Positions 1-8,534 of a stretch of DNA of 64,000 nucleotides are shown here, piece after piece. The DNA is taken from contig DJWC01000147.1 of the NCBI GenBank assembly GCA_002441445.1, positions 160,027-224,026 of the forward strand, read 5' to 3'. Made by a program: the position numbers and the translations under genes. The stretch comes from Pusillimonas sp. UBA6240 (lineage in GTDB: Bacteria; Pseudomonadota; Gammaproteobacteria; Burkholderiales; Burkholderiaceae_B). Within the stretch, counting starts at the first letter, position 1, and each line of letters opens with the position of its first letter. Under the pieces are notes generated by a model. That model had not been told where the DNA came from. It ran no database searches and saw nothing but the letters and a program-made list of their open reading frames with translations.

Positions 1-2
1 TG

Positions 3-170
3 TGGGCCGCTCAAGCGGGGCTCATGGCGCTGTACACGGCCGTCATCACCATCAAGCTCCCCGAATTCTGGCTGCATCCCTATGGGCCCTTGCTGAAGAA
101 TATTCCCATGCTGGCCTTGCTGTGGCTGCTCTATGAAATGGAGGATAGCCGGTGGACTACCTCATCATAA
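3..170 (+). CDS. C-terminal end of a DoxX-like membrane protein (partial)
   Basis: The reading frame enters from the left edge and ends at TAA 168-170; 55 residues are visible. The tail contains a hydrophobic stretch, the segment KLPEFWLHPYGPLLKN and a second hydrophobic stretch before a short hydrophilic end. This pattern (hydrophobic helix, WLHPYGP, KNIP, hydrophobic helix) is what I know from the C-terminal DoxX-like domain that is often fused to a NAD(P)-binding SDR domain. Whether the SDR part is present lies outside the window. The next gene starts inside this one (18-19 base overlap), so the two are probably translationally coupled. Confidence 0.55.
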   Translation, partial: WAAQAGLMALYTAVITIKLPEFWLHPYGPLLKNIPMLALLWLLYEMEDSRWTTSS

Positions 171-616
171 AGTGGCTGCATGTGCTGTTTTCAACCTTGC
201 TCTTCGGCACCGGGATAGGCAGCGCCTTCTATCTATTGATCACCACGCTGACCCGGGATGTGCGCGCCGTCGCCATAGTGGCCAGTGCGGTGGTGCTCGC
301 CGATTGGCTGTTCACCGCCACTACGGTGGTGCTGCAGCCCTTGACGGGGTTCTGGCTGGCGCATGTCGCCGGCTTTCCTCTGGATGCGGCCTGGCTGCGC
401 TGGTCCATCGCGCTCTACGTGATTGCGGTCGCTTGCTGGCTGCCCGTCGTGTGGCTGCAAATGAAGCTGCGCCGGCTGGCGCAACGGGCCCGGAGGGAGA
501 ATACGTCGCTGCCCATGGATTACTGGCGGTATTTCAAGCTGTGGGTCTTGCTGGGCATTCCGGCCTTCTTCGCGTTCGTGGCGATTTTCTACCTGATGGT
601 GGTCAAGCCCGCTTGA
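152..616 (+). CDS. DUF2269 family integral membrane protein
   Basis: This is a 154-residue protein starting at GTG 152, overlapping the end of the DoxX-like gene. It has four clear membrane helices, roughly residues 5-30, 45-75, 88-108 and 130-152, with a basic loop between the third and fourth (KLRRLAQRARR). Length and hydropathy match the DUF2269 family, whose function is unknown; adjacency to a DoxX-like/SDR gene is a common arrangement. Only the membrane location is supported. The GTG start is preferred because it keeps the first helix intact. Confidence 0.75.
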   Translation: MDYLIIKWLHVLFSTLLFGTGIGSAFYLLITTLTRDVRAVAIVASAVVLADWLFTATTVVLQPLTGFWLAHVAGFPLDAAWLRWSIALYVIAVACWLPVVWLQMKLRRLAQRARRENTSLPMDYWRYFKLWVLLGIPAFFAFVAIFYLMVVKPA

Positions 617-639
617 GCGGCCCGTGATCGGCTCTCTTG

Positions 640-1857
640 TCATCGAGCAACCGGTTTGCCTCGCGGCAAAAGGCCCACGGCAAGCAGCGTGCATGCGCCG
701 GCGCAGGCGAAGGCGTAGTCGTAGCGCCCCGTCGCTGCCACAAAAGCCGCGAACGCCGCGGGAGCCAGCATATTCACCACGCTGACCAATATGCTCGCAC
801 CCGCGGCGGTTTCGGAAATCAGATGCGGCGGCGAACGGCGGGCCACTTCGGCGATCTGCACGCCATTCCAGCTCGCGACCGAAGAGCCTGCGACAAAGGC
901 GAGAAGAACCAGGGCCCATAGCGGCCAGCCGGGAGCGCTCCACCCCAGCAGCACCGTCGTCGCCGCGGAAAACACCGCTGCGATGAATAGCGGGACGGCG
1001 GTCGAATGCAAGTGATCGGACAGCCATCCCAAGGCGATCCGGCCTATCACGCCTCCCGCCTGCATGACGGCGAACACGACCCCCGCCTCGCCCAGTGAAT
1101 AGTCCAGCCGGTCTATCAGATAGATGACGGTAAAGGTGAACCAGCAGCTTTGCGACACGGCGAACAGGCTGCCGACGATGGCCACCTTCATCAGTCCGCG
1201 GCTGCGCATCAAGGATTCCAAAGGCGTTTTGAAGGTGCGCAGCCATTGGAGTTTGGGCAGCGTGAAGCGCAAGCGCCCGGCCGCGGGCGTGTCGTCCAGG
1301 CGGTGGCCCACGCGCCAGGTCAGCATGGTGGGCAGGATGACCAGCCATGCGCAGACGAAAAGCGCTGTCCGCCATCCCGCAAGGGCGACAATCGCGGGGA
1401 CCAGCAGCCCCGCGATGACGCCTCCCAGGGGCACGCCGGCTTGCTTGATGGAAAAGATCAAATTGCGTTTTCCCGGCGGGGAAAAGCGCTGCAGGACCTC
1501 GCTGCCGGCGGGGTTGGCCGCACCGTTGCTCAATCCCATCACAAAGCAGGCCGCCAGCGCCACGCTGACGCTGGGGTGCAGGAAAAGGGCCATCCCGGCG
1601 GCGCCCAGGAGCATGGTGTACTGCAGGCAACGCATGCCGCCTATCTGCTTGAACAGGGCCGACCCCGCAACCAGGATGGCAAGCCCGCCCAGTGAATTGC
1701 TGGCGGTCAGATAGCCGATGGAACTGCCGCTCCAGCCGAATTCCTCCGACAGCGCCGGAGCGATGATGGGAATGAACCGTGCCAGAAAAGCCGCTGTAGT
1801 CTGTAAAACAAAGATCGCTGTTATCGGTACAAGCCAGGTCGGTGCTGCCTTTATCAT
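640..1857 (-). CDS. MFS transporter
   Basis: This 405-residue protein starts at the ATG at 1857 (MIKAAPTW). The frame stays open further upstream, but the extra sequence is hydrophilic and crosses the divergent promoter region, so it is not coding. About twelve hydrophobic helices are visible, split by a central hydrophilic loop with a basic RLRFTLPKLQ stretch, the usual 6+6 arrangement of the major facilitator superfamily. The segment FSIKQAGVPLGG resembles helix 4-5 of organic-anion/cyanate-type MFS carriers. It is divergent from the Bug receptor and dehydratase genes, which suggests an organic acid or sugar acid substrate; this is inference only. Confidence 0.85.
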   Translation of the reverse strand: MIKAAPTWLVPITAIFVLQTTAAFLARFIPIIAPALSEEFGWSGSSIGYLTASNSLGGLAILVAGSALFKQIGGMRCLQYTMLLGAAGMALFLHPSVSVALAACFVMGLSNGAANPAGSEVLQRFSPPGKRNLIFSIKQAGVPLGGVIAGLLVPAIVALAGWRTALFVCAWLVILPTMLTWRVGHRLDDTPAAGRLRFTLPKLQWLRTFKTPLESLMRSRGLMKVAIVGSLFAVSQSCWFTFTVIYLIDRLDYSLGEAGVVFAVMQAGGVIGRIALGWLSDHLHSTAVPLFIAAVFSAATTVLLGWSAPGWPLWALVLLAFVAGSSVASWNGVQIAEVARRSPPHLISETAAGASILVSVVNMLAPAAFAAFVAATGRYDYAFACAGACTLLAVGLLPRGKPVAR

Positions 1858-2185
1858 TGGTGTCTCGTTGATCTTTCTACAGAAATCCGGCGGAAGGGAG
1901 GTATCTACGCCGTATAAATATAGATCGAATAGCGGCAAGCCGCTTGGAAGCGCCGGGGTCGGCAACAGGCGGTCGCCTGAGCGGTGGCTTGAACGGGCTC
2001 CGCCAGCTTGTGCATGGGCCCCCAGCCTGCATCCGGCCGGCAACCGGCTCAAGGGCGCCGCTATCGAATGCATGGATATTTTTTGGTCGGAACAAAAATA
2101 CTTTTGCCTTTTCGGGGGCGGAAATTTGCGAACATTCTGTATCGGCCCCATGGCCGCATCAAAAGAATCAGCACAGGAGACGCAT
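1858..2185. promoter_or_regulatory. Divergent intergenic region between MFS and Bug/dehydratase genes
   Basis: These 328 bases separate two divergent transcription units and hold no convincing gene. At 2080-2098 an inverted repeat has 6-base arms, TTTTTG and CAAAAA, separated by 7 bases, inside an AT-rich stretch. A second weaker symmetry, CG-N-AAATTT-N-CG, lies at 2119-2130. Both sit 60-110 bases upstream of the Bug start and could be operators. The Bug gene has a good Shine-Dalgarno (AGGAGA) just before 2186. No -35/-10 pair is clear enough to name. Confidence 0.4.
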
Positions 2186-3196
2186 ATGCTACATAGATTA
2201 TCCGCAGACAAAGGAGCCCGTATCATCCTCGGCGCGGCCATGGTCGCCGCCGCACTGGCCGTTCCCATGAGCGCCCATGCACAGGCGGGGGGCAATTACC
2301 CGGACAAGCCCATACGCCTGATCATCCCCTATCCGCCCGGAGGCGCAACCGACGTAATCGGGCGCATCGTGGGGAAACACCTGGGCGACGAGATCGGCAA
2401 CCAGATCGTCATCGAGAACAGGGGCGGGGCCGGCGGCAATATTGGCGCCGCCGAAGTGGCGCGGGCCAAGGCGGATGGATACACCTTGCTCATGGGTGCG
2501 CTTACGTCGCACTCGGTCATGGCGACGCTCGAAAAAGACAAGCTGCAATACGATCTGCGAAAAGACCTGACGCCCGTTGGCATCGTGGGGTCCGTTCCCC
2601 TTGTGGCGGTGGTGACTCCTTCCGTGCCCATCCATACCCTCAAAGAATTGGTCGATCATGCGAAGAAGAATCCGGGCAAGCTGAATTTCGCCTCTTCCGG
2701 CGCCGGTGCGCCGCAGCGCATGGCCATGGAACTCTTCAAACAGATTGCGGGCGTGAACATCGTCCATGTCGCCTACCGGGGCAGCGGGCCGGCCATGACC
2801 GATCTCGTGGGCGGCCAAGTGGAGACCATGACGGAGACCGTTCCGGCGGCCATCTCGTTCATCAAATCGGGCCAACTGCGGCCGCTCGCCGTCCTGACCC
2901 CCGAGCGGATCTCCATGCTGCCTGATATACCTACCGCCAAGGAACAGGGCTTCAGCGGCTTCAATGTGAGTTCCCTGTTCGGCGTAATGGCGCCCGCGGG
3001 CACGCCGGTGCCCGTCGTCGACAAGCTCAACAAGGCGCTTACAACGGCGCTGGCCAGGGCCGAGGTCAAGGCTCAGCTGCTGGAGCAGGGCGTATACGCC
3101 GATGCCTTGTCCGTCGAAGCCTCCAAGACCAGGCTCAACGCCGAAATAGAGCAATGGGCGAAAGTGATCCGCGATGGCAAAATTTCAGTCAACTAA
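2186..3196 (+). CDS. Bug/TctC-family tripartite tricarboxylate transporter receptor
   Basis: This 336-residue periplasmic solute receptor starts at ATG 2186 behind AGGAGA; the frame is open further upstream but lacks a ribosome site. Residues 1-35 form a signal peptide ending near SAHAQA. The mature part begins NYPDKPIRLIIPYPPGG, the classic Bug opening, followed by ENRGGAGGNIGA around residues 75-90 and the ADGYTLL element. Bug proteins bind carboxylates or related small molecules. It lies 17 bases ahead of an IlvD/Edd dehydratase, so a sugar acid or hydroxy acid ligand is plausible. No TctA or TctB gene is nearby. Confidence 0.92.
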   Translation: MLHRLSADKGARIILGAAMVAAALAVPMSAHAQAGGNYPDKPIRLIIPYPPGGATDVIGRIVGKHLGDEIGNQIVIENRGGAGGNIGAAEVARAKADGYTLLMGALTSHSVMATLEKDKLQYDLRKDLTPVGIVGSVPLVAVVTPSVPIHTLKELVDHAKKNPGKLNFASSGAGAPQRMAMELFKQIAGVNIVHVAYRGSGPAMTDLVGGQVETMTETVPAAISFIKSGQLRPLAVLTPERISMLPDIPTAKEQGFSGFNVSSLFGVMAPAGTPVPVVDKLNKALTTALARAEVKAQLLEQGVYADALSVEASKTRLNAEIEQWAKVIRDGKISVN

Positions 3197-3213
3197 ACGA
3201 AGCGCAGCGAGCA

Positions 3214-4950
3214 ATGAGCAAGCACAGCAAGATACCGCCGCAGGGTGAAGCCACGGGCCTGCGCAAGGGCCTTACCAGCTATGGCGACAGCGGCTTTTCC
3301 CTATTCCTGAGAAAGGCCTTTATCAAGGGCGCGGGCTATACGGATTCCGCGCTCGACCGCCCGGTGATCGGCATCGCCAATACCGGCAGCGCTTTCAATC
3401 CCTGCCATGGCAACGCGCCGCAGCTCATTGAGGCCTTGAAGCGCGGAATCATGCTGGCGGGCGGACTGCCCATGGAATTCCCGACGATCTCCATCCACGA
3501 AAGCTTTTCCTTCCCCACCAGCATGTATCTGCGCAACCTTATGTCGATGGACACGGAGGAAATGATTCGTGCGCAGCCCATGGATGCCGTCGTGCTGATT
3601 GGCGGCTGCGACAAGACAGTGCCCGCGCAGCTCATGGGGGCCGCTTCCGCCGGCATACCGGCGATCCAGCTCATTACCGGATCCATGCTGACTGGTTCGC
3701 ATCGCTCCGAGCGGGTCGGAGCCTGTACCGACTGCCGCCGCTACTGGGGCAGGTATCGCGCTGAAGAAATCGGCAGCGACGAGATCTCCGATGTCAACAA
3801 TCAGCTGGTGGCAAGCGTCGGAACGTGTTCCGTCATGGGGACGGCGAGCACCATGGCGTGCATTGCCGAGGCCATGGGCATGACGGTGCCGGGGGGCGCG
3901 AGCCCGCCGGCGGTCACCGCCGACCGTATGCGGGTCGCCGAATCAACCGGTGCGCAGGCGGTAGAGATCGCCCGGCGGCGCCTCACCATCGACAAGATCC
4001 TGACGGCGGACGCCTTCGAGAACGGCATGCGGGTGCTGCTCGCCATCGGCGGCTCCACCAACGGCGTCATCCATCTCACGGCAATCGCCGGCCGCCTGGG
4101 TCTTGATATCGACCTGAAGCAATTGGACCGCATGGGCCGGGAAACCCCTGTCTTGCTGGATTTGAAGCCTTCGGGCCAATACTATATGGAGGACTTCCAT
4201 AAGGCGGGCGGCATGGCTACGCTGCTGCGTGAACTCAAGCCTCTGTTGAAGCTCGATGCGCTGACCGTGACAGGCCGCACGCTCGGAGAAGAGATCGAGC
4301 GCTCCGGCTTTGCCTTTTCCCAGGATGTGGTCAAGCCTTTGCAGGCCCCGCTCTATCCGCAGGGCGGTATTGCCGTCCTGGAAGGGAATTTGGCTCCGGG
4401 AGGCGCCATCATCAAGCAGTCTTCCGCCGACCCGGCATTGATGGAGCACGAAGGGCGCGCCGTCGTGTTCGAAAACGCCGCCGACCTGGCGGAACGGATT
4501 GACGCCGACGACCTCGACGTCGCGAAGGACGATATTCTCGTGCTGAAGAATATCGGGCCGAAAGGCGCGCCGGGCATGCCGGAGGCCGGCTATATTCCCA
4601 TACCCAGGAAGCTTGCGGTGCAAGGCGTCAAGGACATCGTCAGGATCTCCGATGGACGCATGAGCGGCACTGCTTTCGGCACCATCGTTCTTCACGTGAC
4701 ACCCGAGGCAGCCATCGGCGGCCCCTTGAATTATGTGCGTAACGGCGACCGCATACGCTTGAGTGTTGCGCGGCGTGAAATCTCGTTGCTGGTATCCGAA
4801 GAAGAGCTGTCAAAGCGCCGCAGCGCACATCCCGTATCGCCTCCCGTTGCGCAACGCGGCTACAAGAAGCTCTTTCTGGATACGGTCACACAAGCCGATA
4901 AAGGGGTCGATTTCGATTTCCTGCGGGGTGCGCCGCCAGACGCGGATTGA
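3214..4950 (+). CDS. IlvD/Edd-family dehydratase (dihydroxy-acid or aldonate dehydratase)
   Basis: This 578-residue enzyme starts at ATG 3214 after the Bug stop codon; an earlier in-frame start at 3154 would overlap the Bug gene. The family dehydrates dihydroxy acids or sugar acids using an Fe-S cluster and Mg. Three cysteines at expected cluster positions are present: Cys64 (NPCHGN), Cys132 (GGCDKTVP) and Cys205 (GTCSVMGT). Asp133-Lys134 are the Mg-binding pair, and the late signature ISDGRMSGTAFG is intact. Pairing with a Bug receptor and an MFS carrier, with no other branched-chain genes, favours a sugar-acid dehydratase (arabonate/xylonate group) over biosynthetic IlvD. The exact substrate cannot be read from sequence. 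Confidence 0.88.
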   Translation: MSKHSKIPPQGEATGLRKGLTSYGDSGFSLFLRKAFIKGAGYTDSALDRPVIGIANTGSAFNPCHGNAPQLIEALKRGIMLAGGLPMEFPTISIHESFSFPTSMYLRNLMSMDTEEMIRAQPMDAVVLIGGCDKTVPAQLMGAASAGIPAIQLITGSMLTGSHRSERVGACTDCRRYWGRYRAEEIGSDEISDVNNQLVASVGTCSVMGTASTMACIAEAMGMTVPGGASPPAVTADRMRVAESTGAQAVEIARRRLTIDKILTADAFENGMRVLLAIGGSTNGVIHLTAIAGRLGLDIDLKQLDRMGRETPVLLDLKPSGQYYMEDFHKAGGMATLLRELKPLLKLDALTVTGRTLGEEIERSGFAFSQDVVKPLQAPLYPQGGIAVLEGNLAPGGAIIKQSSADPALMEHEGRAVVFENAADLAERIDADDLDVAKDDILVLKNIGPKGAPGMPEAGYIPIPRKLAVQGVKDIVRISDGRMSGTAFGTIVLHVTPEAAIGGPLNYVRNGDRIRLSVARREISLLVSEEELSKRRSAHPVSPPVAQRGYKKLFLDTVTQADKGVDFDFLRGAPPDAD

Positions 4951-4984
4951 GTTCCGCCGCGATACGGATAGAAGGAACGCCGGC

Positions 4985-5860
4985 TTATTCCGGAAGGCCG
5001 AAGATGGCGTGCGCATCATGAAGAATCGACATGGCCGTCCTGGCGTGGTGCCCCTGCTTGTTCCAGACCAGGCCATTTCTTCTTACCGGTGCGCGCTCAG
5101 GCAAGGGGATGCGGACGATGTCCAGCGATTTCCACATCGATGACCAGTCCGGGATGAGCGATACCCCGATACCTTCGTGAACCAGCGACGCGATGGCGAG
5201 CAGCCCGTCGATTTCGAGGCGCTGCTTAGGGTGGATGTGGTGATCGCGCAGATATCGATCAGCCAGTTGGCCGCCGTAGATACTGCGGTCGTATCGAATG
5301 AATGGCTCCGTCGCCAGCAAGTGATGCGCATCACGGTTCTGGAGGCTGGCATGGGCGACCACGACGAGCGGTTCGTCCATGAAAGGCTGCCATTCGCAAT
5401 TCTTGGGAATCGCGAATTGCGGCTCCACGACGATGGCTGCGTCCAGTTCGCCGCTGGCTACCTTGGCGCAAAGATCGATCGATGAGCCGGGCGTCACGAA
5501 TACCGATGCCTCGGGATGCCGTTGGTAAAGAGCCTTCAGTATCGGGGGCAGCACGTTGGTGAGCGCGGACACGAAGCAGCCTATCCGAAGCTCCCCGGGT
5601 TGACCGCCATCGACCGCCATGGCCCTAAGGTCGCGGATGTTGCGCATGACCGCTTTGGTGCTCTCCAGGATTCGTATGCCGCTTTCGGTGGGTTTTACGG
5701 AGCGGCCCGAGCGCTTGACCAGCTCGACACCCAGGTCTTCTTCCAGCGCTTTTATGCGCGCCGCGATGGCCGCCGATGTGAGATCGAGCCGCCGCGCTGC
5801 TTCCGCGAAGGAACCCGCTTCGACGACAGCGACAAAGCTCTGCAGGGTTTTCGTATCCAT
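4985..5860 (-). CDS. LysR-family transcriptional regulator
   Basis: The 291-residue protein begins MDTKTLQSFVAVVEAG, with the winged helix-turn-helix at residues 1-60 (SFAEAARRLDLTSAAIAARI) and a type 2 periplasmic-binding-like effector domain from about 90 to the end. It is convergent with the dehydratase gene, 34 bases apart, and follows the cupin gene on the same strand. It may control the Bug/dehydratase unit, but the usual divergent layout is absent, so the target is uncertain. Confidence 0.9.
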   Translation of the reverse strand: MDTKTLQSFVAVVEAGSFAEAARRLDLTSAAIAARIKALEEDLGVELVKRSGRSVKPTESGIRILESTKAVMRNIRDLRAMAVDGGQPGELRIGCFVSALTNVLPPILKALYQRHPEASVFVTPGSSIDLCAKVASGELDAAIVVEPQFAIPKNCEWQPFMDEPLVVVAHASLQNRDAHHLLATEPFIRYDRSIYGGQLADRYLRDHHIHPKQRLEIDGLLAIASLVHEGIGVSLIPDWSSMWKSLDIVRIPLPERAPVRRNGLVWNKQGHHARTAMSILHDAHAIFGLPE

Positions 5861-5960
5861 GAGAATCTGCTGTTCCCCTTCCGGAAAGAAAAAAGCGCCT
5901 TGGCAATGACAGCTACTTTAATCTGTTCTCGCTCGCTGCGTTTTGCCGCTTGCCGGCGAG

Positions 5961-6464
5961 TCATCCATCCCTTAGCAGATGCAGCAACCAATCACCGTGA
6001 AGCTCGGCGGCGGGTTGGATGTCCTCCGGGCGGGCCAGTTCGAAGCCGCGGAACTCGAAGCCGGGCGATACCGAGCAACCCGCCAGGACATAGCCACGGG
6101 TATCCTGAAGTTCGGCGGCGAACCAGCGGCCGGCCTCTATTGAAACCTGGAACACCGCGCCGGCGTGTGTCCGCGGATCCCCCAGGCGATGGGTGGATAG
6201 CCCGCCGTCGGGCGATAGCACATGCAGGGCGATGGCGGTGGTCCCGGCATGGAAATACCAGGTTTCATCCGCGTCGATCCGATGCCAGGCCGAATAAGCC
6301 CCTTCGGCCAGCAAGTAATAGATCGAAGTCGCGGCGGCACGCGGCTCGCCTCCAAACGGCACTTGCAGGCCTGAGCGGAACGTCTCGCGGTAATAACCTC
6401 CTTCGGGATGGGGCTGCAGCCCCAGGCTGTCGACCAGCGCTTGCCTGGCGGTGGCGTCGCTCAT
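5961..6464 (-). CDS. Cupin_5/DUF985-type cupin protein
   Basis: The 167-residue protein starts at ATG 6464, directly preceded on its strand by a strong AAGGAGG; the frame reaches 6491 but without such a site. Typical family elements are LGLQPHPEGGYYRETF near the N terminus, STSIYYLL-like strand sequence (TSIYYLLAEG), WHRIDADETWYFHAG (His and Glu of the cupin metal motif) and a C-terminal GCSVSPGFEF. This group of small one-domain cupins is often annotated as epimerase-like or of unknown function. It probably forms a minus-strand unit with the LysR gene, 100 bases downstream. Confidence 0.85.
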   Translation of the reverse strand: MSDATARQALVDSLGLQPHPEGGYYRETFRSGLQVPFGGEPRAAATSIYYLLAEGAYSAWHRIDADETWYFHAGTTAIALHVLSPDGGLSTHRLGDPRTHAGAVFQVSIEAGRWFAAELQDTRGYVLAGCSVSPGFEFRGFELARPEDIQPAAELHGDWLLHLLRDG

Positions 6465-6625
6465 GTTTCCTCCTTGCAAACCATGCGGCATGATCGCGAC
6501 ACCTTATCAGAAACGGCGGGGCACAGCCATGCATCGGTAGGCTCGGGTATGGTTTTTGCTGGCCGTAGGGAAGCATAGAGAAGCAGTATGAACGTACCGC
6601 AGCGATAGCATACCTAGGGGGAACC

Positions 6626-6979
6626 ATGCAAGATTCCAAGAAACCCGTCGACAAGCAACGACCCGGCGATGCCTCCGGCGGCGCACCCGCCGCGGACGAT
6701 TATCGCCATCACAATTCGGGACGGCGCGCTTCCGGCCATGGCGGGGGCGGCATGGATGCGTCTGAAGAATTTCCCGACGCGCATCACCAGGCCGGCTATG
6801 AATACAGCGGCGGCGGGCAGGACCACGAGTCCAATCGCAGCCTCGCCCGTGAAACCGACGAAGACCTGGAAAGCCGCAGCGGCCCCTACACGCGCGCCGG
6901 CCAGCCGGCGCAGCCCGGTGGCCAAGCCGCTGCCGCCGACAAGGATGTTCCAGGAAAGCGCAGCGACACCAAGAAGTAG
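6626..6979 (+). CDS. Small hydrophilic, probably disordered protein of unknown function
   Basis: This 117-residue frame starts at ATG 6626 after a GGGGGAA ribosome site. The product is very rich in Gly, Asp, Ser, His and charged residues (HGGGGMDASEEF, YSGGGQDHESN) and has no hydrophobic core, so it is predicted to be unstructured. No family is recognised. It ends 8 bases before the P450 gene, so the two are likely co-transcribed. A frame on the opposite strand overlaps it, but that frame has no ribosome site and an odd composition. Confidence 0.6.
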   Translation: MQDSKKPVDKQRPGDASGGAPAADDYRHHNSGRRASGHGGGGMDASEEFPDAHHQAGYEYSGGGQDHESNRSLARETDEDLESRSGPYTRAGQPAQPGGQAAAADKDVPGKRSDTKK

Positions 6980-6987
6980 AGGCCGCC

Positions 6988-8205
6988 ATGGCGCACGCGC
7001 GCGACCTGGACAGTACGCTAGACCTTCTAGCCGATCCTTATCACTTCATCAGTGAAAGTGCGGAAGAATTGGGCGCCGATGTATTCGAAGCGCGCATCCT
7101 TCTGGAAAACACCCTGTGCATGCGCGGCGCAGCGGCGGCTCGGGTCTTCTACGACGAAAGCCGCTTTTCTCGCGAAAACGCCGCGCCCGAACCCGTGTTG
7201 GCGACGCTGTTCGGCAAAGGCGGCGTACAGACCCTGGACGGCGAGGCGCACAGAGCGCGCAAGGCCATGCTCTTGTCCCTGCTTACGCCTGGCCATGTCG
7301 ATGCCATGACTGAACTTGCCGTCCGGCATTGGGATATCGAAGCCGAAAGAGATCAACCGGGCGCACGCCCGCTGTACGAATACGCGCAACGCGTATTGAC
7401 CCGCGCAGCGTGCGAATGGGCCGGCCTGCTGTTGTCGGACATGGAAGCGGAATCCCATGCCGAAGACCTGGTACGCTTGTTCGATAGCGCGGCGCGCGGC
7501 ATACGGCCGCACGTGCGGGCCCGCCGTTCACGCAAGCGGCTGGAAGAAGGCCTGCGCGGGCTGATAGAAAGCGAACGTGAACTGCCGGGCTCCCCGCAAG
7601 CGGAGCAGACGGCGTTGCGCGTCATCGCCACCCATCGGCAGGCCGATGGATCCTACCTAGAGCCCAATGTCGCGGCGGTCGAACTGCTCAACCTCTTGCG
7701 CCCGACCATCGCCGTCTCGGTTTACGTCGTGTGGATGGCGCACGCGATACAGTCCCATCCAGAGATTGCCGAGCGCCTGAGGCACGATGCGGGCTACGTC
7801 CCGCCCTTCGTACAGGAAGTGCGGCGCTATTACCCCTTCTTTCCCGCCGTCGTCGCCCGCGTGCGTAAAGACTTCCAATGGGCGGGCGTCAAATTCGAGC
7901 GCGGCCAACGCGTCCTGCTCGATCTATACGGCACCAATCACGACGCCCGCATCTGGGCTGAACCCGAAACGTTCAATCCCGAGCGCTTCCTGCAGAAAAC
8001 CCCCGACGAATATGAATTCGTGCCGCAAGGCGGCGGCGACATGCAAATTGGACACCGCTGCCCCGGTGAAAACCTGACCATTGCACTGATGCAAGCCCTG
8101 CTGCCGCGCTTGCTCGACGCCTTGCCCGCCATCGGCCCGCATGCCGACCCGTCCATAGACGCCCAGCGCCTGCCGGCCCTTCCCACCCGTCCCATCAAGA
8201 TCTGA
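6988..8205 (+). CDS. CYP152-type fatty acid peroxygenase (cytochrome P450)
   Basis: This 405-residue P450 lines up along its length with Bacillus BS-beta (CYP152A1) as I remember it. CYP152 enzymes use hydrogen peroxide directly to hydroxylate long-chain fatty acids at alpha or beta carbons. Seen here: Arg238-Pro239 in LLNLLRPTIA (the Arg that binds the substrate carboxylate), the ExxR pair Glu277/Arg280, LLDLYGTNHD, and the heme loop QGGGD...GHRCPGE with Cys358. Gln81 (GGVQTLDG) stands where BS-beta has Gln85 and the decarboxylase OleT has His85, so hydroxylation rather than alkene formation is the better guess. No redox-partner gene lies nearby, consistent with peroxide use. Confidence 0.9.
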   Translation: MAHARDLDSTLDLLADPYHFISESAEELGADVFEARILLENTLCMRGAAAARVFYDESRFSRENAAPEPVLATLFGKGGVQTLDGEAHRARKAMLLSLLTPGHVDAMTELAVRHWDIEAERDQPGARPLYEYAQRVLTRAACEWAGLLLSDMEAESHAEDLVRLFDSAARGIRPHVRARRSRKRLEEGLRGLIESERELPGSPQAEQTALRVIATHRQADGSYLEPNVAAVELLNLLRPTIAVSVYVVWMAHAIQSHPEIAERLRHDAGYVPPFVQEVRRYYPFFPAVVARVRKDFQWAGVKFERGQRVLLDLYGTNHDARIWAEPETFNPERFLQKTPDEYEFVPQGGGDMQIGHRCPGENLTIALMQALLPRLLDALPAIGPHADPSIDAQRLPALPTRPIKI

Positions 8206-8465
8206 TACAGGAACGCGTCCTGGTTGCCTGGCATAGGACGCTTGCCGACCGAGGCCGCTCGGCGCCGGTCCGATCGCCATGGGGCGGCCGGAAGATCCGG
8301 AGCGCAACCGCCATAAACATAAACCGCGGCGCCGTTCTGGCTCCTTTCTCTTCCTGATCACCCCCTTCCAAATACGCCGGAAGGCTGGAGTTCACAGGCT
8401 TTGCCCTTGCGGACATGCGCTACATCAAAAATCTACACCTGTGATTGTTTTTTCGACATCATTGA

Positions 8466-8494
8466 TTGACATGTGTGTTTATAAATTCTACTAT
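8466..8494 (+). promoter_or_regulatory. Sigma-70-like promoter for the VOC/FAD oxidoreductase unit
   Basis: A perfect -35 box TTGACA is at 8466-8471 and a -10-like TACTAT at 8489-8494, with a 17-base spacer. Transcription would begin near 8500, giving a leader of about 35 bases before ATG 8535, which has GGGAGAC upstream. It fires into the 15.7 kb plus-strand cluster. Confidence 0.5.
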
Positions 8495-8508
8495 TGCGTC
8501 AATATAGT
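8490..8508. promoter_or_regulatory. Candidate operator overlapping the -10 box
   Basis: Two nested symmetries overlap: TATTG (8492-8496) with CAATA (8500-8504) around 3 bases, and ACTAT (8490-8494) with ATAGT (8504-8508). The site covers the -10 box and presumed start site, where a repressor would act. The TetR-family gene at 10462 in the same cluster is the obvious candidate protein; this link is inference. Confidence 0.4.
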
Positions 8509-8534
8509 AACTACATGCTGTCTCGGGAGACGAA

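Larger units (their letters stand above)
8206..8534. other. Intergenic region ahead of the acid-degradation cluster
   Basis: These 329 bases contain no gene that I can support. The first half is GC-rich and featureless. The last 80 bases turn AT-rich and hold a promoter (8466-8494) and an overlapping inverted repeat (8490-8508), described separately. The change in base composition marks the start of the next transcription unit. Confidence 0.5.

Noticed and set aside
233..1630. Long minus-strand frame of 465 codons over the MFS gene
   Set aside because: It overlaps a clear twelve-helix transporter in another frame and encodes a Pro/Arg/Gly-rich low-complexity text without domains; this is a GC-rich shadow.
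2198..3154. Minus-strand frame of 318 codons opposite the first Bug gene
   Set aside because: Antisense shadow; the Bug reading has a signal peptide, a ribosome site and family motifs.
3214..4950. Calling the dehydratase IlvD of branched-chain amino acid synthesis
   Set aside because: No ilv genes nearby; pairing with a Bug receptor suggests a catabolic sugar-acid dehydratase.
6614..6925. Minus-strand 103-codon hydrophobic frame opposite the disordered small protein
   Set aside because: Hydrophobic appearance arises from the Gly/Asp/Ser-rich sense codons; no ribosome site. The sense frame has GGGGGAA and tight spacing to the P450, so it was preferred, though with only moderate confidence.
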